DNA of 64,000 nt, from positions 2,783,812 to 2,847,811 of the forward strand of contig CM119266.1 in NCBI GenBank assembly GCA_051294375.1, written 5' to 3'. Origin of the DNA: Paraspadella gotoi. Taxonomy: Eukaryota > Chaetognatha. This document shows, piece by piece, positions 36,902 to 47,599 of the stretch. Positions within the stretch are counted from its first letter, which is position 1. Each line of letters starts with the position of its first letter. The notes under the pieces were generated by a model, which ran no database searches, was not told the origin of the DNA, and worked only from the letters and a program-made list of their open reading frames with translations. The translations under genes were made by a program, and so were the position numbers.

Positions 36902-38289
36902 AAGTTAATTTGGAAAACATGAAAATTGTGAATTGTCAAAGCACTGATGAAGGCTTGAATGAAAGCCGAAACTTGTCTGTACAATAAAATAAAATCGTTG
37001 CTGTATCAAGACTTTGTCTTTAGTTTCAATTGTATAATTTTCATATTGGTTGTACCAATGCACCAATTTTATGTTTTATGTTTTAGGGTGATTGTGGTTT
37101 AAAAGTTGACTGCCAGGTTATTAATGTTATAATTCATTTATTTATCATTCATTTGTTAATCATTCATTTATTAATATTCAGTGTTTAATTTGTGGTACCT
37201 TAATATCACATGTCTTGATAAAAGAAGTAGTAAATAAATATATTGCTTAAATGACCGAATTGCTGCTTAAACAAAAAACCTCCCTCCTAATCTGTATTGT
37301 TCGCATGCGGAGTTGACCCTGGTTGGTCACTATGATGTTTGGTCGCTAGGGAAGCCGGCCCAACCGTTCATCAGCGGCCATTGGTGCAGGAGGCAAGTCA
37401 TTCGCCTCCCAACCCAAAGGTCCGGAGTTCTAGCCCGGTGGTCGCCTAGCAGTTAAGAGGGACGGAGCGCTTAACCCACCTGTAACATGGTGTTACAGCC
37501 TGATCCGAAGCTCAGGGACTGCTTATATTGAACGGTTCTGTCATTAACTTATAACAATAATTACTGTCTCTTCAATTCATTAATTATTTCATATTCAATG
37601 CTGACCATCAATCGCTGCAATATACAAATGAGATTGAACAACATAATCTCATTTCTCCGCAGGAGAGACAACCTTCTCAGCTAATTGAGTGATGCTGACA
37701 AATATTGGTTTATTATTATTTATTCATCAAAATTACTAAAAATGAACAAAAACGAATTTTCCAATCTTGTCCTCAGCCTGGATCGGGCCACTCTCGCGCA
37801 AATCCTCTCCACACGCCCCTCCGTTCGCTCCGTCACGTTCCACCGCCGCGTACCGCTCACCCTCGAATCCGCTGCGCAGTTGACGCGTCACGCTACGCGG
37901 GTCGAGGCGATCGACTTCGCTGTCAGAGACGACGTCGACGAAGTGTTTGGGATTCTGACCGCGAGTTTGAAGGATTTGAAGGTGAGGAGGAAGAGGGGTC
38001 GGGGATGTTGAGAGACGCCGCTGCTCATTCTTTTTGCATAAATGAAAAGTTTGACATAGTTGATCGTCGAAAGGTAGAAGAGGAATAGCTAATCGGGATT
38101 GTTAAAATGATCTCTTTGAACGAAAGAAAGGAAAAAAAGATTAGATTACGATAGGAGATAAAGAGTTTTAAATCTAGTCTTTTAACTAAGTCATAAAAAG
38201 CTGAGTGGTAAATTTTGGGGGAATGGCTGCAACTTGTAAATTACGATTTAAAAAGAAAGAAGGTCACGCGCTTACTACGTAGTTGATTG

Positions 38290-38321
<32 letters not shown>

Positions 38322-41300
38322 AAAACTTTGCAGCCATAATTATCTGGTTTGACAGGATTTAAAAAAAGCTAATTATAATTTTTTCATAGTAATGAAATTG
38401 GTACAACCAAAATAAAAATTAGCTATTCCTTGTTAAGGCCTCCATCCCGCGTATGAAATTAGTACCAATATTTCATCCGTTGACAAAAAGTGAAAGATTT
38501 TCCTTAATCGTTACTTTACAAATTTTCTTCTAATTTCAGTTCATTTTGAATGCCTTGTATTCATTATCTCTCTCTCTCTCTCTCTCTCTCCCAATCGAAT
38601 CGGAACGAGTTATTTTTCGGTGAATAACCGGGGGAAAAACGGACGAACACTCCTCTCGTAGGTCTTATTTTTAATTCATTAACCTCTTCAAACAAAATTA
38701 TCCCCAGCGAATACTCAAACTGATTCAATATTTTTTTTTCTTGACAATTTGTCACCGTTCTAGATTTTATAGGGAATCACCTTCTCGATTTGCCACGATT
38801 CATTTTCGAAATTCAACTAATACTTTTCAAGCGATCTTCCACTCCTCGGCAAAACTTAAACTTACCAAAATGTCGACGATCGAAACAGGAAAGAATTTTT
38901 TTCGACGCATAAATTCTCCCCACTATTCTCCAAATAAATTTCGGTCCGGATCTGCCGCGTCGGCGGCTGCCGTGACCGCAGCACCGCGTTCGTCCAGGTT
39001 TAAGAAAAGGCTCGACGGACAATTCGTCCTTAATAGTCCAGAGAAAAATCCCATGGCGAATGACTTACCCCATGGTGAGGGCAAGAGTGTGAAAAAGAGG
39101 AAAGGGCCAAAAAGCAGCGGACGAGAGAAAAAGAATCTCGAAGAAAAAAGAAAGGGAGAATCGCCAGGTCGGGGGGCGTTGCCCATGGTCAGAGTTTACG
39201 ATAGAGACAGTAGTCATCAAAACAATGGGCCAATCAATGAAAAGAAAGAGGTCGAAGACAACCCAAAATCGTCTTCGATATCGTCGAAAACGACGATCAT
39301 TCCCACCCTGGCGAAAATAACGTATTTGTCTTTGTTCCATAAAGCTGACAATCGGACTGAAAAGAATGAAGATGGTCAAAAGCCATCGACGACGATTTCA
39401 ACAATGGCGATTTCACGCGGCGCTTTTTGTTCGTCGATGTTCAAGAGAGAACGCAATCGAACCAAATATGGAAGCGGAAAGAAAATGTCGAGTTTGTTCA
39501 ACTCAAATATTCCTACTTTGGCAAAGTTGGTCTCGTCAGCAATTCTCCGTGGCGATTTTCGTTCTCATGAAAAAGAGTATTCTCAAGTCAATGAGATAAC
39601 AGAGTCGGCGTCAACTGGAGTTTTAAAAAGAACTTCGTCTTTCGTGAGCTCTGGATATTCTTCTTTGAACAGTGCAGATCATCATCATGAGTCGTTAGAG
39701 CAGTATCTTGAGGATGAGAATAAAAAGTCTGAAGTTGAGGATGGTACCCGTGATCCAACTGACTCATTTAGGCAATGCCCTGAAACTGATCTTTTCGACT
39801 ATACAAATCAAAATCCTAACCCATGGCCATCCACGAAGCCAAAGCTCGTTTCTGATGTTGGAGAATCAGATCCCCTCGGGACGGGAGCGAACTTCACCCT
39901 CAACCCCCAATACTTCCATCCATCAGCTTATGGAGGACCCAAATCTGGGAATCTTTGGTTCGATGACATCAGTGACATCGAAGGCTTTCGTCCTGGAGCG
40001 GCTCGTCTGGTTGTAGGTAAGGCTCAGACGTGACACGTTTTAAGAGCTGGCGTTTGAACTGTGCTGTACTGATTGATTGATGCCTAAGCTCATTTGCTGC
40101 CACCAAGTAAAAAGTTTTGATTGATTTTATTAAGTGAATTTAATTACATAATTTAACCATTCTTTCAGGACTGACAGACGCTCAATTTGAGAAATTCGAG
40201 TATCTCGACCACACCGCCGATGTGCAGCTTCATTCATGGGGCGAGGACATCAAAGAAACCCTTGAACAGATGGCTGTCGCCATGTTTAATTACATCACAG
40301 ATGTTTCCAAAGTCGACTTTGTCGACGCCCACGATTTTGAGGCAACCGGAGATGATTTGTTCGGTTTAATTTATCATTTCCTAGATGAGCTTCTCTTTCT
40401 CAACGTCGCTGAGCCTTTCCTCGTGGCCAGGAGAGTCGTGATTAAAGAGTTAGTGATGCCTGAGGATGATGAAGAGTCTGAAGCGTCGGAACAATCGACC
40501 GACCGCTTCAAGATTAGGGGAGTGGCTTATGGCGAACCTTTTGACGTCCGCAAGCATCCTGTTGGGACAGAGATCAAAGCCATCACTTACTCTGCTATGA
40601 ACATCTATGATCGGCGGAAGGGAGACGCGACAGAGAAGGGAATGGTGGAGCTCTTTGTTATCGTAGACATTTAATATTGTCTTTCTGTGGTTAAAATTAG
40701 GACAATACTCTTTATTTTAAAATTATTCATGTACGACTTATGTGGTGAAATCAACCTTAAAACTATTTTATTGATTTGTCTGGATACTTTTATTGTTAAT
40801 GTTGTCATCTCATTTTTAAATACCAAAAAAAACCAGCGTGATAAGTGGTAATACAGGATTATATGGATAACAGCTATTGCATTGCTATAATTTGCGAGTG
40901 TTGTGGGTTTTATTAAATAAAAAAAAATCTGGTTTATGTTTATTTTGAATTGTGAAGTTAGATTAGTTCAGGTTAAATCAGCTAATTTTACATCATTGTC
41001 ATAAGTATGGCAACACTTACGATTTAATGAGAGGAGACAAATTTTAATATTGATATAGACATTGTATTATTTTCTCTCTTTTCGTTCAAGTGAATAAGGA
41101 ATTGTTTATTGTTTGCCAATACAACATTTTTATTGTCATTGTACATGTTTCGACTCTGTTGATTCGAGTCTTCATCAGCTTTGAAAAAACATATCAAAAT
41201 GCTCTACACATTAAGTTAGAAGAGAGAGAGAGAGTGAGAGAGATTGAGGAGAGTTTCCAACAAAGGGCTGAGTAAAGGACAGTGGCCAGATGAGAGGACA

Positions 41301-41919
41301 GGTGAAGGTAAGAACAGAGAAGAAGATAATTTTGAAATGGTGAAAAGTGAAAAAAGAGAAAGAGAGAGAGAGAGAGAGGAGAGAGAGAAATAATTACATT
41401 TGACAATGTACATGTACAACAAAGATAAATTTAGAAAAACTTAGAAATAAGCTGAGATTTGAATTAACAAAAAGTTAAATAAGTAATAATGATGAAATTG
41501 AAATGGAGGAATAGGTGGTGAGGGATAGATAAGTTAATAGTTAAGTGAAATATATAAGAGAAAAAAGAGCTCAAAATGAGTCAAAGAGATATTAGAGTGG
41601 CACTTGGTATTTTCCCAGCCGGGTCTTTACCTGCCCCATGATATCCCACTTTACAAGAATATCATCTCAGTCTATGACAAGCCAATGACCCGATCAATCG
41701 TCAGCTCCCACCTTTGTCCACCCGGGGGGGGGGCAGCTCATTTTGAGCTCTTTCTTCTCTTATATATTTCACTTAACTATTAACTTATCTATCCTCCACC
41801 ACCTATTCCTCCATTTCAATTTTCATCATTATTACTTATTTAACTTTTGTTAATTCAAAATCTCAGCTTATTTCTAAGTTTTTCTAAATTTATCTTTGTT
41901 GTACATTGTCAAATGTAAT

Positions 41920-41954
<35 letters not shown>

Positions 41955-42065
41955 ACTTTTTACCATTTCAAAAATATCTTCTTCTCTGTTCTTACCTTCA
42001 CCTGTCCTCTCATCTGGCCACTGTCCTTTACTAGCCCTTTGTTGGAAACTCTCCATCAATCTCTC

Positions 42066-42102
<37 letters not shown>

Positions 42103-43457
42103 TTAATGTGTAGAGCATTTTGATAATGTTTTTTCTAAGCTGATGAAGACTCGAATCAACAGAGTCGAAACATGTATATGACAATAAAAATCGTTGTATT
42201 GGCAAACAATAAACAATTCCTAATATTGATATAAAATTGGATCAATATAAGAATTATCCAATTATCCATTTATTATAGGAATTAGCTATCTTCTAACGTA
42301 GCAGTTATGGGAGACAGTATGACAAGAAAAACATGAGCGTTTGACCGACGAAAAATCGAGTAATTTCTCCGGAATCAATCGGATTTTAAAAAAATTAACA
42401 GAAGACGAGAGAGGGAGACCGAAAAAGAGAGAGAGAGAGAGATAACATCGACTCCACTTTTCTATTCAGTCCATCAGCTGCTTCTACCTCCCAACCTCCA
42501 TCGCCACTTCATCCGCCCGACCCCTCTCCAGCTCCTCGCCCCGTGCCATCTGGGGTTTCGGCACCGCCCCCTCTTCGCCCGGAATGCCTCGTCGACTCCA
42601 GCCTTCCATGACCGTCGGCGGAGTCTGCAACTCGATCAGACTCTCTAAGGAAATTCGTCGGTTCCGGTTTCACGCCGACGCGCCGATTCCCACGGGTGAG
42701 GCGCTCGGTCGGTCGGTCTGCTTCTTTTCTTTGTCTGTCTCTCGCTTTCTCTATCATGGAAGTAGGGTTTGAAGGCCCGAAAGGGTGCCTAAATCCGCCA
42801 TCCATAATTCCATTTTTCTTTCTCTTTCTCACTCTCGTTCACTCTCTCTCTTTTTCTCTCACCCACTCCCTTTCTCTCTTTCTTTCTCTTTTGTTTATTC
42901 TGTCTCTCTTTCTCTCTCTCGTTCACATTTTCTAACCTTCTCTTACCCCCTATCTCTCTCTCTTTATCTATCTATCTCTCTAAATTTTATAAAGAGGATA
43001 TCTTAAAAAGTATTTGGTCAATCAAGATGAAATTTATCATTCACTGTAATTATATCATGTTTTATTGAATAAACTTATAACAAATAATATAAATATTTTG
43101 TATATAATTTTATCTGTGCAGGAATTATCCTCCAGGATGTAGGCACACTAATTTTTTATAAAATAAAATAAATTAGAAAGAGGACCTATTTATGAATAAA
43201 ACTGTGTAGAATACCTATAAAACCAAGAAGATTGGCCACTACCTGGTGCAGATGTTTGTGGATGCTGTTGTGGGTCCGCGAGAAGTAGTTGCGACTCTAA
43301 ATTTTAATAGAATAAACTTAATGCATATTTTGGTCGATAAAATCTCTCATACTTTAGACAAGGTGAGAGATGATGTGAAAAAATCCTTCAGGAGAGGGTA
43401 CTGCTAAAGGCGATTCGTGCAAACCTATTTTTTTATGCCATGCCCCATCATGTTAAA

Positions 43458-43514
<57 letters not shown>

Positions 43515-45485
43515 AAAACTCTTAATCTTTGGTATTCAGGATTTGCGAACGAAGCGGAGACCGAGTGCGATCACATTCTCATTGCGCTCATCGCCAAGCA
43601 CAAGTAAGTGTTTGATCTAATAATTCTATGAATATTCGATGTTCAAAAAAGTTATTTCAGATTGAATTTATTTGACAATTTAAAATCAAACGCATCATTA
43701 CATTGTTTTTACGCTTTACTAAGAATCGTCGACTTAATCCTTTTCTAAGAAACTCCCTGCGAGAAATCGATTTCAAACTTTCCATCTTCAAACTCTACTC
43801 TGGCGCTCACGCCATCTCGAGACAGGAATCCCGACTCACCCTGGTAGGAGTGAGGGGATTGCCCGAGTGCAGACGGCTTACCCGGCTTATGTTGCAGGTA
43901 GATTATTGACAAACCCATTGGAGTTAAAATAGTCATTGGTTTGGCTTTATTACCAAAATACATGTACAAAAATTGTACATTAAACAAAAAACAGGCAATT
44001 TTTTTATTATTTGACAAAATTTGATTCCGAGATGAGGAAAACCGAGTAGTGACGTAATATGCTTCTCATTGGTTTTAGATGAATTCTCATGAACTATACT
44101 AATTCTTTAATTGTCACGGTAACCTTTGCCTAGGAAAGTCTATCCTAACAGCTACTCTTATTGTCTCAAAATAATACAAACATATATACAACGCAATCAG
44201 TTGAAATGTATAATTTTGATGAGTTTGGAGTCAAAGTTATGAAGACAAAAAAAATTTATAGTATTTTTTGTTTTGCCACTGAGGATGTGTGCCTGAAATA
44301 TCTGACAATTATATATTAAATAGCATCTGCAACAGCATTAACAAAATAATAAAAAACAAAAAACAAAACTTAAATAGAAAAAAATCAAACTCCAGCTATA
44401 AACCTAAACACGAACCCAGGATTGCCACTTGACCGACGCGGCCGTCTCCATTCTTCGTGATCTCTGGCACCTCCGTGCCCTTGGCCTCCTCAATGTCGAG
44501 GGCCTCACGCGCTCCTCCTGGGGCCGACTCTTCGAGACGGCGCCCCCTAAACGGCCCGCCGCATTCCCGCGCTTGGTCGAGGTTGATCTGCAGAGCAGCG
44601 TCGGCGACGCAGCCTTCGACGCACTGCTGCGCCTGCGGGCGGCGGCGCTGCAGGATTTTAGGATTGAAGTCTGCAAGTCAGATCCGTTCGGATCCTTTGC
44701 GGAAAGGGAAAAGGTTATGGAGAATGCAAAGATTTATTACGCCATAATGATAAAAATGTTTTGATTATAGTTTGTCGATGATTATTTAGTTTACATTCTT
44801 ATAGATTCATATCCTTATATTCATAGGCGGGCGTTTCTCGTCGCACGGTGGTCGAGGTGTTGAGTCGATGTCCCAATCTCAAGAAGTTCGAACTTTGTTT
44901 GTCTAACAACAGTTTGAAACAAACGCACGCGTTACGGCGAAGCTTTAGATTTGACAACCAGGTTGGCGGAAAAAGTCAAATTAACGTTAATCATATCTAA
45001 TCTAATCTAATCATGTTGGCTGATTATGATTGTTCTGAATGAACCATTTGTATTCGAATAAAATAGGATTGTTTAAAACATAAATTATAAGGTGAATTCT
45101 TTCTTTTTAAATCGTTAAATAACAAATCTATTTTCCTTCCCGATAGATGTCAGGAACTAGTTATTCTTAGTTGTCCAAACAAAATCTCATTCGTCGAGCA
45201 GATAAAATATTTTATTTCGTAAAAAAAAATTCATATACTTTAACCCCAGTTTTCTGTTTCCGCTATTTCATTACAGAATTTTCACATAGAGTTGACCTAG
45301 TGATAAAAATTTCTCTCCTTTTGTTTTTTTTCTTCCCAGGAACTCCGCCGACTAAAAGCGCCTCTAGAGGTCTTGAATCTCCGCTACCATGATGTCTACG
45401 AAGGTCTCTTCGCCTCCATTGGCTCCGTCTTCGGCGACACGCTTCGATCTCTCACGATCGTAGGGAACCTCACCGACGGTGAGTG

Positions 45486-45571
<86 letters not shown>

Positions 45572-46120
45572 ACTTCTCAACACTGAACAGTTCCAATCGG
45601 TCGATCCATCCCGCTCTCCTTCCACGGTCTCGGATTCTCCGTCCTCCAGTCGATTCATCTTCAAGACATCCCCCAACAGTTCTGCATCGGCCTGGACGAC
45701 CAGTTCCGGGTTCCCGTCGATTTTCCCATAAGGGGTAGGGCATTTAAAAAACTCAACATTATACAATCTTATCTGATGGTTTGATATTTCCTTACACTCA
45801 ATATCAACGAAGGAATCAAATAAACAAAAATAAATCATCATCGAGATTAGATTCGTAGTTACGATCCTCTGAGGTGACTATCTCCCAAGTAGTCCTTCAA
45901 GTTCCTGAAATGCCTTCTCGACCCCCACCCCTTCCATCCACTCCTCTCAGAGGTAACCCTGATGAACGTGCGGTGCGAGCGACGTTCGCTCATCCGCAAT
46001 CCCGTCCAGGAGTTTCTCGAATCCGTCTTCGAAGGCGCCGCTGTTCGGCTGCAGAAGATCGACGTGGAGGCTTTCCAAGATCAAGTCGGGAAGTTTGTTG
46101 TCGGCAACAAATGTCTTTGA
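30433..46120 (+). CDS. F-box and leucine-rich-repeat protein
   Basis: Probable substrate receptor of an SCF ubiquitin ligase: the F-box binds SKP1 and the LRR part binds substrate. Exons: 30433-30630, 31578-31793, 31885-32795, 37777-37981, 42470-42695, 43540-43603, 43750-43897, 44420-44713, 44827-44961, 45340-45478, 45591 to about 45734, and a last exon of about 45890-46120 ending FVVGNKCL. A long Ser/Pro/Thr-rich region precedes the F-box ([39 protein letters not shown]). LRR-like blocks follow, such as [20 protein letters not shown] and [17 protein letters not shown]. Phases agree at every junction to 45591; the last join is unresolved. The donor at 32795 (gtgttc) is weak. An ATG at 37742 is also in frame, so an F-box gene followed by a separate LRR gene remains possible. 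The two large introns carry PLE and SINE copies; the second also holds a complete archease gene. Confidence 0.7.
31808..31852. repeat. (GA)n tract in F-box gene intron
   Basis: Uninterrupted GA dinucleotides fill most of the 91 bp intron between the second and third coding exons. Confidence 0.9.
32985..35430 (+). mobile_element. Decayed Penelope-like retroelement (RT plus GIY-YIG)
   Basis: A broken copy of a Penelope-like element lies in an F-box gene intron, same strand. Reverse-transcriptase traces, spread over shifting frames, include [20 protein letters not shown] (YVDD block), [18 protein letters not shown] and KPTHTDQY, with [19 protein letters not shown] in the neighbouring frame. The linker and endonuclease follow: [24 protein letters not shown] (GIY-YIG), [20 protein letters not shown] and [18 protein letters not shown], all typical of the PLE C-terminus. 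Stops and frameshifts break the frame at several points, so this is a dead copy. A 3' untranslated region and a degenerate hammerhead motif end it near 35350. The 5' boundary is approximate; the N-terminal RT half is absent. Confidence 0.8.
35300..35365 (+). ncRNA. Degenerate hammerhead ribozyme in PLE end
   Basis: CTGATGA at 35313-35319 is followed by a partial stem II (GACTC ... GAGGTC) and GAAGC instead of the required GAAAC, then ATGTC. The A-to-G change in the core should abolish cleavage. It matches the intact copies elsewhere in the window in layout and position within the element. Confidence 0.6.
35437..36095 (-). repeat. Tandem pair of tRNA-related SINE-like units
   Basis: A roughly 255 bp block occurs at 35437-35690 and again at 35838-36095, nearly identical, giving a period of about 400 bp with a distinct spacer in the first unit. 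On the minus strand each has gggttcaatcccaacc, a good match to a Pol III B box, preceded by a tRNA-like stretch (catgaccactaggtaccg). This suggests a tRNA-derived SINE inserted in minus orientation and tandemly duplicated. A clear A box is not evident. Confidence 0.5.
36401..36455 (-). ncRNA. Hammerhead ribozyme, left arm, minus strand
   Basis: On the minus strand: CTGATGA (complement of 36433-36439), stem II GGCTT/AAGCC with loop gaatga, GAAAC (complement of 36411-36415), a minimal stem III (AC-TT-GT) and a GUC cleavage triplet. Stem I can form from attgt upstream and acaat downstream. All invariant core bases are present. Confidence 0.75.
36931..36990 (+). ncRNA. Hammerhead ribozyme, right arm, plus strand
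   Basis: CTGATGA at 36944-36950, stem II GGCTT/AAGCC, GAAAC at 36968-36972, minimal stem III and GUC ending at 36977. Stem I forms from GCA with TGT and from attgt with acaat. It is the inverted partner of the minus-strand copy at 36401-36455. Confidence 0.75.
37290..37560 (+). repeat. Possible tRNA-derived SINE
   Basis: GC-richer than its surroundings. It contains ggtccggagttctagccc, which resembles a Pol III B box, preceded about 50 bp upstream by tggtgcaggaggcaag, loosely like an A box. No tail or target duplication was identified. It could equally be an unrelated repeat. Confidence 0.35.
38870..40674 (+). CDS. ZBTB8OS: Archease with long N-terminal extension
   Basis: Archease activates the RtcB tRNA ligase (HSPC117), needed for tRNA intron splicing and XBP1 splicing. 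Exons 38870-40016 and 40169-40674 join in phase 1, giving 550 residues. The last 165 residues are a full archease domain: [16 protein letters not shown] (with the conserved Asp), [38 protein letters not shown] and a C-terminal FVIVDI. The first roughly 380 residues are Ser/Lys-rich and probably disordered, with a repeated PTLAK motif; usual archeases are about 140-170 residues. The exon 1 frame stays open across 1.1 kb, which argues that it is coding. The gene sits, same strand, inside the 4.5 kb intron of the F-box/LRR gene between the exons ending 37981 and starting 42470. A start within exon 2 cannot be excluded, since the domain begins just after the intron. Confidence 0.85.
41138..41195 (-). 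ncRNA. Hammerhead ribozyme, left arm, minus strand
   Basis: Minus strand: CTGATGA (complement of 41172-41178), stem II GACTC/GAGTC with loop gaatcaaca, GAAAC (complement of 41147-41151), minimal stem III (AC-AT-GT) and a GUA triplet. Core bases are intact. Stem I is weaker than in the 36.4 and 36.9 kb copies. Confidence 0.7.
42120..42195 (+). ncRNA. Hammerhead ribozyme, right arm, plus strand
   Basis: CTGATGA at 42140-42146, stem II GACTC/GAGTC, GAAAC at 42167-42171, then ATGTA giving the minimal stem III and cleavage after GUA. It is the inverted partner of the copy at 41138-41195. Confidence 0.7.
43459..43512. repeat. (CT)n tract at an F-box gene acceptor
   Basis: CT dinucleotides run up to about 27 bp before the exon starting at 43540, so the repeat probably acts as the polypyrimidine tract of that acceptor. 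Confidence 0.85.
45485..45570. repeat. (CT)n tract filling an F-box gene intron
   Basis: About 85 bp of CT dinucleotides make up most of the 112 bp intron between the exons ending 45478 and starting 45591. Confidence 0.9.
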
Positions 46121-46382
46121 TACAAGTTAAATCTATCGAATTCAACTTATTAATACTAATGAATTATTCGCTTAAAAATACTTTTAATTTGAATAAATGA
46201 AATTCTCCGTTTGTTGAACATTACTAATTTTATTCTTTTGGTCAAGTTAAAAAAAAAAAAAAGATGCTAATTAAAGACGAAAAGAAAAGAAATATTTCGG
46301 AATGGTTTCTGAAACTGTGGCTCAGGAAAAAGGGTAATTTTCGTCTAATCGATGGTCCAGACATTTTTTTTCTTCAGAAATA

Positions 46383-47484
46383 TTAAAATGTTTTCAAATT
46401 CGAAGATTCTTTTTCCCTTTCGAGTTGAATGATGATGATGATGGACTGAATCTTGTCGATTTTCTCCCGAAGGTCTTCTATCATTTGGTCCTAAACGAAA
46501 GTTAGAATGTAAACAAACAAGCCGGGGGAAAAAGAATTTACAGTTACATTTACGGTTACAATTAACGTTAGATTTGGAGCGTTATCACAGAGTAAGATTG
46601 TAAAAAAAAAGAGCAATTGATATGAAAAACATAGGTATAACTAAAACATTTTTTTTTCTAAATTAATCTAGCACGTAACCGAAAATTCAATAAATAGTTC
46701 AGCATAAATTCTTTTGTAGAACCTGTAGCCTAGGACTTACTTTGTCGTCCAGTTTTCTCATCAAGCTGTTGATCTGCTCTTCTCTCTCTTCGAGGGTCTT
46801 TTCTAGCTCCGCCGAAGACGTGAGTGCATTTTGATCAGAATTAGACTTCGCGACTTGAGCGCTGACATCAGAATTTGTTGGCGACGGTTGAGCACTTTGA
46901 CCGGAAGTTAATGGTTTTCTGGATTTGTTATCTTTCGTCCAAGCGTCTTGATAACTTTGATCGCCGGTTTGGTCGAAATTCTTGGACGATTCAATTGTGC
47001 AGTGATCTGAAACAGTCGGCATTTCCAAGTCACTGATACGCGAAACTTCGGAATCTTTCGTGGTTACGAGGCAATTGCGGATCGTGTAGCCAGTTGACTC
47101 ATTTGATTCTTCGTCGATCGGGGTGAGAGACACGTTCTTGGCGAAACTAGACTCTAAGCAATTCGCCGACCTTTCCAAAGGTTTGGCTTTAAACAAGGCT
47201 ACTCTGGAGATGTTAGCTTTAGCAAATGGCGCGGATTGCAGCGGTGTCACGCCGCTATTGGACCCGGCACCGATCGTTGTGGCGCCATCTACTTGCGTCG
47301 CTTTGACAGAATCCGTCGTTTCCTTTGACGACCCGAGACCGCGAGGGGCGTTGACCCGTGGGTGGGCCGAAGTCGAGTCTTTCGTCCGTGACGCCGTCGA
47401 CCTGGGAGCGAACGTCCTGGGGGCGAGAATGGAAATGACGTCGTCGAGGGTGAGTTCGCCGAGACGACGACGACGGGATGACAT
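46383..47484 (-). CDS. Coiled-coil protein with PKG-like leucine zipper
   Basis: Exons 47484-46741 and 46490-46383 join in phase 0, giving 283 residues. The N-terminus (MSSRRRRLGELTLDDVISIL) and the following 200 residues are Ser/Thr-rich and low in hydrophobics, probably disordered. From about residue 230 a heptad pattern runs through LEKTLEEREEQINSLMRKL and KDQMIEDLREKIDKIQSII. That is close in pattern to the N-terminal dimerisation zipper of cGMP-dependent protein kinase I (…LHKCQSVL type ending). No cyclic-nucleotide or kinase domain follows: the frame ends 15 residues later. It may be a stand-alone zipper protein, or a truncated or alternative first exon of a PKG gene lying outside what I can see. 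Its start faces the GT92 gene. Confidence 0.55.
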
Positions 47485-47599
47485 CGTCACACGAAACACG
47501 CGCGCGGTGACGACGACGGGGATCGCGGCCGTCTTCGAAGAGACACTCCGAGGACGCGCCGACCGAGGACCTTTGGTGAAGGAGCAGGGTGGCGCAGGG

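Larger units (their letters stand above)
36319..37030. mobile_element. Fold-back PLE terminal-repeat element with target duplication
   Basis: Two near-identical arms in inverted orientation (left from 36352, right to about 37031) meet at a centre near 36640. They begin and end with aattgaaactaaagac or its complement. Each arm carries a hammerhead ribozyme, one on each strand, and a (GA)n/(CT)n tract. The 14 bp tgtataattttcat occurs at 36305-36318 and again at 37031-37044, a target-site duplication that fixes the ends. There is no protein-coding content. This matches solo, inverted pLTRs of Penelope-like elements. Confidence 0.75.
41058..42220. mobile_element. Fold-back PLE terminal-repeat element with 13-bp target duplication
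   Basis: Arms of about 480 bp are inverted copies of each other (41096-41570 against 41750-42223). The centre shares sequence with the 3' untranslated part of the PLE fragment in the GT92 intron, including cagctcattttgagctc. Each arm ends in a hammerhead ribozyme and holds (GA)n/(CT)n tracts. The 13 bp taatattgatata flanks it at 41045-41057 and 42221-42233. It lies in the same F-box/LRR intron as the archease gene and encodes no protein. Confidence 0.8.
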
